Origin: Lineus longissimus
Lineage: Eukaryota > Nemertea > Pilidiophora > Heteronemertea > Lineidae
Direction: 5' to 3'
NCBI RefSeq assembly: GCF_910592395.1
Contig: NC_088326.1
Coordinates: 13,335,001 to 13,399,000, forward strand
DNA: 64,000 nt
The notes under the pieces were generated by a model. It was not told the origin of the DNA and did not search any database. It saw only the letters and a list, made by a program, of their open reading frames with translations. Position numbers and translations under genes: made by a program. This document shows, piece after piece, positions 58,203 through 64,000 of this stretch (positions are counted from its first letter, which is position 1; every line of letters starts with the position of its first letter).

Positions 58203-59688
58203 ATGGCCTCCACATCGATGAAGAGGACTGTCTGTCTATTTCTCAGGACAGCAGGTTGCAATGTCAGCATCAAGCCTCTGTATTCTGATCATCTTTATAT
58301 CGGCCAACGTCGTCTAGCAACAGCGAGACAGAAGCAGGAGGTGCTGTTCTACAATAACTGTCGACCTCTGACCACAGCAGCGAGATCTGTCACGAAATCT
58401 GGAGGAAGAATCATTGATTTTTCTTCAGATTTTGCACAAGAAAGAATCAGGTGAGATGCATGGTAACAAACTAGAAACACAGAGAGTTTTTCTTACCGGT
58501 TTTGTTTGGGCATTAATTTAGTTGTGTCTTGTGACTGGGCCCCATCAAATAATCATCAAGTTATCATCACTTTTCTTCACAAATAACACAAATTGATGCC
58601 AATCCATGGTGGCATGTAACAAATCTTCACAAGTGAAAATGCAAAATAAAAAATGGTGTTATTTTTAGGATCTTATAAACTTCATCTTCTTCAGATTCCT
58701 TTGCAAAAAGCTAAACTGCACAGAACTGGAGGCAAAGCAGCTGATCAACAAGTACCCTCGACTTATCACCATGGCCGACTCAAAGATCACATCAATCCTT
58801 GGGCTGTTCGCTGATCATTCCATTTCGAAAGAAGAGATCTTAACATACCCAGAAGTCTTTTCCTACAGCGTAAAAACTCTAATAGACCGGTTCAAACTTT
58901 TGGAGGAGGGCCTAGCAGGAGAGATTAAACTTGTCACAATCAAAGACGCGGAGAAATACTTTTCGAAAAGATTGCAGAAGACGTTAAGTGAGTTGGATCT
59001 GTTGAAAGCCTACGGTTCAAAAAGTGGGATGGTCATGTCAAAATTAGGTTGCATGCAGTCAGAAGCAGAGAAGCTGCTTGAGACTATTCAAAGTATGACG
59101 TTGTCAAAACTAGAAAGTAAACTTGACTGTGTGTTGAATAAACTTCACCTGCCACCAAATATTGTGCTGTCTGCTCCTTGGCTCTTGCATCATTCTTCAA
59201 ACCATTTAGAGCAGAGAAACGCGAGGCTTAAAGATGTCGGCTTAACACATGAAAATTGCGAAGCTTTTCTTCATCTCCTTATGGTGGAGAAGAAGTATTT
59301 TGAAAAAAGACTTGAGTTCCACATAAAGGAGCGTGAAGCATTAGGAGAATGTAAAGACTTGTCAGAATATTTGTGTCTCAGATTGGAGTGTTCAGATGTG
59401 GATCTTACAAAGATGACCAACAACTTCTCAAAGCTTTTGTCGGTGAGTGCAGCAAAGGTGAAGGAGCATCTGGACTTTCTTTTGACAGAGTTACATTTGC
59501 CTGCGCGAGATGTCATGACGTATCCCCGGGTGCTCAGGTTTGCTACAGGCACAATTAGGTTTAGGTATAAACTCCTGTTTGAGAAGGGCATCCACCCTGA
59601 ACTGATCGGAGTAAAGGAACTTCAGTTATCAGCGCCATCATTCAAGAAATTACTTGAGCCTTTTAAAGGACCAGTCCGTCCACTTTGA
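58203..59688 (+). CDS. mitochondrial transcription termination factor family (MTERF) protein
   Basis: Two exons, 58203-58450 and 58695-59688, join in phase 2 to give 413 residues. The ATG lies two bases inside the exon. The N-terminus is rich in Arg, Ser and Thr with almost no acid residues until about residue 28, consistent with a mitochondrial import signal. The rest is built of MTERF helical repeats with the recurrent pattern seen in 'KYPRLITM', 'TYPEVFSYSVKTLIDRFKLL' and 'TYPRVLRFATG'. Such proteins form a superhelix that binds mitochondrial DNA or rRNA and affects transcription or ribosome assembly. Length and repeat layout fit the MTERF1/MTERF2 type better than MTERF3 or MTERF4, but I do not assign the ortholog. 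An AATAAA lies 395 bases past the stop. Confidence 0.85.
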
Positions 59689-60082
59689 ATATGATTTTGA
59701 GTCCCAAGTTTGAACCATGCATTTGCTGGGGTGAATCAGGGGTTAGAAAGTGGACACACCAGAGGAAGTACCCAGGGGATCATTGTTAATTTCCTAAAAC
59801 TCGTGGATAATTTCAAATCGTATTATCTTTTGTACTATGAGCAGGCATGATTCCTGCATGCCTCACAAAAGCTACGGATGGACTGGGCTTTATATACAAA
59901 ATAGAAAGTCTTTACTTGGAAGGTGAGGCAGAATTCTGAAATATCAGCTAAAATCCTAAAGTTGATTCAACAAACTTATGTTTTTGTGAGATTTGTAGCA
60001 TTGTTTTCTTTATGTCCTTATTGTCACACTCTTACCACTGCCAGGTTTGTGCCAATAATTTAGGAACTGCCATTTGTTTGTC

Positions 60083-60088
60083 AATAAA
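60083..60088 (+). terminator. polyadenylation signal of the MTERF gene
   Basis: AATAAA in the context GTCAATAAATTTTGG, followed by TG-rich sequence about 30 bases downstream (TACTGTTGTTGTTCTTTG). Confidence 0.6.
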
Positions 60089-60278
60089 TTTTGGTGAAAT
60101 ATATTTTTCATCTACTGTTGTTGTTCTTTGTTCTTTGCTTTGATTCGGGTGGGTCAGATACAGCCCACTGGGAAACATAGAAAGTAAGATGGACAGGAGA
60201 GACAACTGATTGACATCTGTTAGCAGATATAGGTTGTCACGAGACCAGACTGCAGACCTCACTGCGGCTAATGGGGTT

Positions 60279-60369
60279 GGTGAGCATGGTAAACTCTGAA
60301 TTCCCCATGGTGAACGCTGCATTCACCATGGTGAGCATGGTAAACTACGATTTTACCATGGTAAATCAG
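60279..60369. repeat. patch of CCATGG-centred palindromes and direct repeats
   Basis: GGTGAGCATGGTAAACT occurs at 60279 and again at 60330. Perfect palindromes CACCATGGTG and TTTACCATGGTAAA lie within 40 bases of each other. It may be a small hairpin repeat; no function is apparent. Confidence 0.6.
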
Positions 60370-61215
60370 ATCTTTTTCGTAATGGGTCCTTCGTCCTCAA
60401 ATTGGGATCGTCCAGTCCTCTCACTGGGACTGTCTTTATCATGCTCATTTGGCCTAAAGTCAATACGAAATGACGCAGTACGCTCATAGGCCTGGATGCC
60501 CCTCTTCACCACCTTATCGCGGTGGAGCCTTGTATGTCAAGATGCTGCACTCAACTGATGGCTTCAGTTCCGAATTTCCTTGCGGTTTTATGGTACGTTC
60601 TTGCCGCTCGAAGTAGCAAGTCGTGAAATTATTGGAGGTACTCTGTCTTCACAAAAACTTTTGTTTTGCGCTATATCTCCATATTTCTGAAAGTAGCGTT
60701 ATTTCTTGGCATACCCTTCATACCAAAGGTACCAGTAAAGCTTGAAGATCATGTAAAAAACGTATACCAGATCCAAGGAACATCAAGTAATGATGGGCGG
60801 TTTGCACTGTTACTGTACATACAACAAACAATGCATAGGCCTTTCATCATTTCAATAGCACTCAGACCTGGCAGGCTTGCTACTCAGTCTTTAGCATACT
60901 GTGTACTCTACTCGTATCGTACTGTAGTGCTGTGATCATTGTTGAATCACAGCAAGTTGTACATTGTACCGTGGGTGGCTGAGGCCACCCAGGCCCAAGA
61001 GGATGGGGCCGGAGTCCCCTTAGCCTCGGGACAAGTCACACAAATGATGCAAGTGACAAACTCAATGTAAATTGGACCTCACCCCCACTGCTTAGTCCCG
61101 CTATATTTTAACCATTTCTCTTGATTGACAGGTCAATCATTCTTGAATGAATAGATAAATCATGTCTTTCTTTTGATTGACAGGTCAACCGCCTTTTGTT
61201 GATTGACTTTGTCTG

Positions 61216-64000
61216 ATGGAGGAACCCAAGGTAACTGTGAGTGGTGAAAGTGATGAACCCCCACCCCCACCGCCTCCATATTCACCAGCTCCACTTCCAC
61301 CAAACTGGAGATATGCAAAAGACGCCACAGGGATGGTATATTACTACAACCGTATCACAAAGTAAGTCATAGTATTCAAATGGTTGTATTAGCAAAAACC
61401 AGATTTACTATGGTAGATGTACTGGTAGATTGGAGAGATCCCAATGGATGCCTCTGTTTAACTTAATCTGACCTTCTACTCGACTCCAGCCTAAAGTATC
61501 CCTTTAAAGTTATCAATGAAATATCCCAGCCTTGTCTTGGACCATTTCTATTGCTTGGGTTTTTGATTGACCTTATTTCTCTCCTTTGCAGAGAAACCCA
61601 ATGGACTCCTCCGCTGTCTGATGGCGTAACTCGGGATGCAACCAACCTTGGAGCCATCCTGAAACCTACCCAGGTTTCCCCTAGCTCCGAGGTAAGAAAA
61701 GACGGCACTGTCTCGTGTAAAGCAGTGGCAGCAGTTGGCAAGACTCCAACAAATGAACATCTGTCTGCTCCTGATGAAGAGACAGTGACCTCCTGTGACA
61801 TCTTTAAGAAAGTGGCTGAAGAAGCCCTGCACAGTTCGTCGTCAAATAATATCAAGTTCATGGTTGTGAAATATTTGGAGCCCACGGATTCAACTGCTTC
61901 TACAGCTATTGAGACTGCTAAATCTGGCCGGTTAAGACCAAGGTGTGCTCAGTTGAAGTCGATGAAAGCTTCATCATTACCAAGGTCAGCTAATTTCAAA
62001 TCAACTTCTGCTCGACGGAAAACAACATCTGCAAAATCGGCTAAATTGAAATCAACGTCTGCCAAAGCAAAGCCTAAGTCTCCTCGATCGAAGCCGTTGT
62101 CTGCTCAAGAAGTATCTATGTCTGCATTGGGATTAGTGGCGTCCAGTTCAGTTTTCTCAGCACTTGAGGTGCCGAGCAGTGATGATGGTGTGGCCACAGA
62201 TGACACATCACCAACACATGAGGTAACACCTGGTGGGGCAGAAATGCCTAAATCACAAGAAGATGGCAACACCAAGAAAAAGCTTGCCCCAAAGAAGATG
62301 CAGTGTAATCAATGCAATGAGTTGTTTGGAAACTGGAAAGCTTTGCTGGCTCATAAATGTCATTTAAAGGAGGCTGCATTTAAGTGTTCGCTTTGTAGGA
62401 AACAGTTTGGTACTCAGGGTGGATTGAAGATGCATACAACGCTTAAACACAACCCTGAACAAACAAGTCGCAAACAAAAACCCACCAAAAAACAGAAGTT
62501 GCTGCACTCATGTTCTTTTTGTGGAAAAAAGTTTGCCAAAAGTGTTCCTTGTAAAGAACACGAGCGAGTCCATTCGGGAGAAAAGCCGTACAAGTGTGAA
62601 GACTGTGATAAAACGTTTAGACTGAAGAAACAGTTGAAAACACACAAACGTGTTCATACTGGAGAAAAACCATATCAGTGTAAGCTTTGTGAGAAAAGAT
62701 TTGCCCTAAAAAATTCTTGTACGAAACATGAGCAGAGTCACAGTGAAGAAAGGGCATTTAAATGCAAACTTTGTGGGAAAAGATTTCAGCGGGAGGGTCT
62801 TTTGGCATCTCATATGCATGTCCATACTAGTGATAAACAATATGTGTGTACGATATGTGGAAAAGGTTTTGCTAAGAAATCGACTTGTCAGGTGCATGAA
62901 GCACGTCACACTGCGGAGAAGAGATTTGAATGCACGCACTCAGAATGTGGGAAAAAGTTCCATCACAAGGGACACTTTAACGCACATCTTCGAACCCACA
63001 CTGATGAAAGACCTTACATCTGCTCCATTTGTGGCTGGGCAGCCAAGGAACTCTCCGCAAGTAAAAAACACGAACTGATCCACACAAGAAAACATAAAGA
63101 ATTCAAATGTCAGGAATGTGGCAAAGTTTTCCAAAATATTGGGCGTTTGAAAACTCATTCTCAGTGTCATAACACTGAGAGGCCATATTTGTGTTGTATT
63201 TGTGGAAAAAGCTTCCTTGATCGGAAAACCTGTCAGAATCATGAACGTGTCCACACTGTGGTAAAAAAATTGACTTGTTCATTCTGTCTAAAGCAGTTCT
63301 ACCGCAAGAGCCACTTGGATGCTCATGAACGCACTCATACCGGGGAAAGACCGTTCTCGTGTTCGATTTGTTCAAAAACATTCAAAGAGAAGTCGGCGGT
63401 CAAGCTCCATGAACAGACTCACACCCAACAGAAAGATTTCAAATGTCCGCAGTGTGAGAAGAGATTTCGCCAGCGCAGCACCTTGACAACTCATCTCCGT
63501 CTTCATACTGGTGAAAAACCATTTGTGTGTTCTGTTTGTGGGAAATCATTTACTGCGTATTCGACTTGGCAATCTCATGAACGGGCGCACGCAAACATTA
63601 GACCTTACAAGTGTCTTCATTGTGAGAAGACGTTCGTCAGAAAATCGGCCATGGCCATCCATTTCCGTGTCCACTCAGGAGAGAGACCATACCAATGCTT
63701 ACACTGCGGCAAACAGTACACCACCAAGAGTAAGCTGAGCCAACACGAGCGGATTCACACAGGAGAGAAACCATATGAGTGTAGTCATTGTGGGGAAGAG
63801 TTTCAACGAAGGGATGCACTTACAAAACATGAGCTCGTGCATAGCGGGGATAAACAGTCTTCTCCTTTGTCTTCTTCTTCCTCTTCTCCTTCTTCTTCTT
63901 CTGAGGATGAACCAAAGCGTTCACCTAGGAGTATTACGCTCCATAAATGCTCTCACTGTAATTTAGCTTTTCACCAAAAGGAGGTGCTGAAGGACCATAA
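61216..64000 (+). CDS. WW-domain plus multi-C2H2 zinc-finger protein, 3' end beyond the window
   Basis: Exons 61216-61361 and 61592-64000 join in phase 2 and give 851 residues so far, with no stop reached. Residues 15-26 are proline-rich and include PPPY. A WW domain follows at about 27-56, with Trp31 and Trp53 spaced 22 apart, a YYY core, and the intron inside the domain. Residues about 60-330 are Ser/Lys/Ala-rich and probably disordered. From about residue 360 come at least 18 C2H2 fingers, most C-x2-C-x12-H-x3-H with TGEKPY-like linkers. The first (CNQC...HKCH) is atypical, one has C-x4-C, and one (CSICGWAAK) lacks the usual aromatic. A Ser/Glu-rich acidic stretch and a further finger follow at the edge. 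It is probably a nuclear DNA-binding regulator with a proline-ligand adaptor. I recognise no ortholog. Confidence 0.85.

Larger units (their letters stand above)
59689..61215 (+). other. 3' untranslated region of the MTERF gene and spacer to the next gene
   Basis: A polyadenylation signal AATAAA is at 60083-60088. The spacer holds a palindrome-rich patch at 60279-60369. A duplicated TTGATTGACAGGTCAA occurs near 61122 and 61173; the second copy may serve as the 3' splice site (AG at 61183) of a 5' non-coding exon of the zinc-finger gene. Confidence 0.5.

Noticed and set aside
60271-60489. Open frame with repeated MVN motifs
   Set aside because: Generated by the CCATGGT palindromic repeats; lies between the MTERF polyadenylation signal and the next gene.

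Overview
The window is nuclear DNA of a bilaterian invertebrate. The genes have many GT-AG introns and animal-type families, and there is a polymerase III tRNA gene and SINE-like debris. It is AT-leaning and gene-poor in its first 45 kb and compact after 49 kb. I cannot fix the phylum from sequence alone; gene content fits a marine lophotrochozoan or non-vertebrate deuterostome. Gene models below were built by hand from open frames, splice consensus, phase matching and remembered family sequence.

Layout. 1-14.5 kb: no convincing coding exon; upstream DNA of the first GATA gene, ending in a cluster of GATA-factor motifs. 14.56-22.9 kb (+): a GATA4/5/6-class transcription factor. 25.2-47 kb (+): a second GATA4/5/6-class gene in tandem, with a GATA-motif array and candidate first exon near 25.2-25.8 kb, a 7.4-kb intron holding an antisense tRNA-Gly(CCC) and a 63-bp minisatellite, and an unusual 84-nt in-frame exon between the two zinc fingers. 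49.1-57.1 kb (-): a complete 14-exon RPN2 (ribophorin II) model of 635 codons. 58.2-59.7 kb (+): a mitochondrial MTERF-family factor, head-to-head with RPN2. 61.2 kb to the window end (+): a protein with an N-terminal WW domain followed by at least 18 C2H2 zinc fingers, running off the window.

The most interesting signal is in the RPN2 introns. On the RPN2 sense strand, introns 3, 4, 5, 6, 7, 8 and 10 each carry one 69-81 nt element bounded by an AGCCCT/AGGGCT terminal stem. Inside are C (UGAUGA), D' (CUGA), C' (UGAUGA) and D-like (AUGA) boxes in the order of a box C/D snoRNA. Four copies carry an approximately 10-12 nt guide complementary to a segment of 28S rRNA. Introns 9, 12 and 13 carry about 130-nt elements with hairpin, ANANNA hinge, hairpin and ACA tail, the order of H/ACA snoRNAs, including a block of five in intron 13. 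RPN2 therefore looks like a snoRNA host gene with two expanded snoRNA families.

The two GATA genes share intron positions and phases and several protein motifs, so they arose by tandem duplication. They differ in optional, phase-symmetric exons around the DNA-binding fingers and in their C-terminal ends. WGATAR motif clusters near both suggest auto- or cross-regulation.
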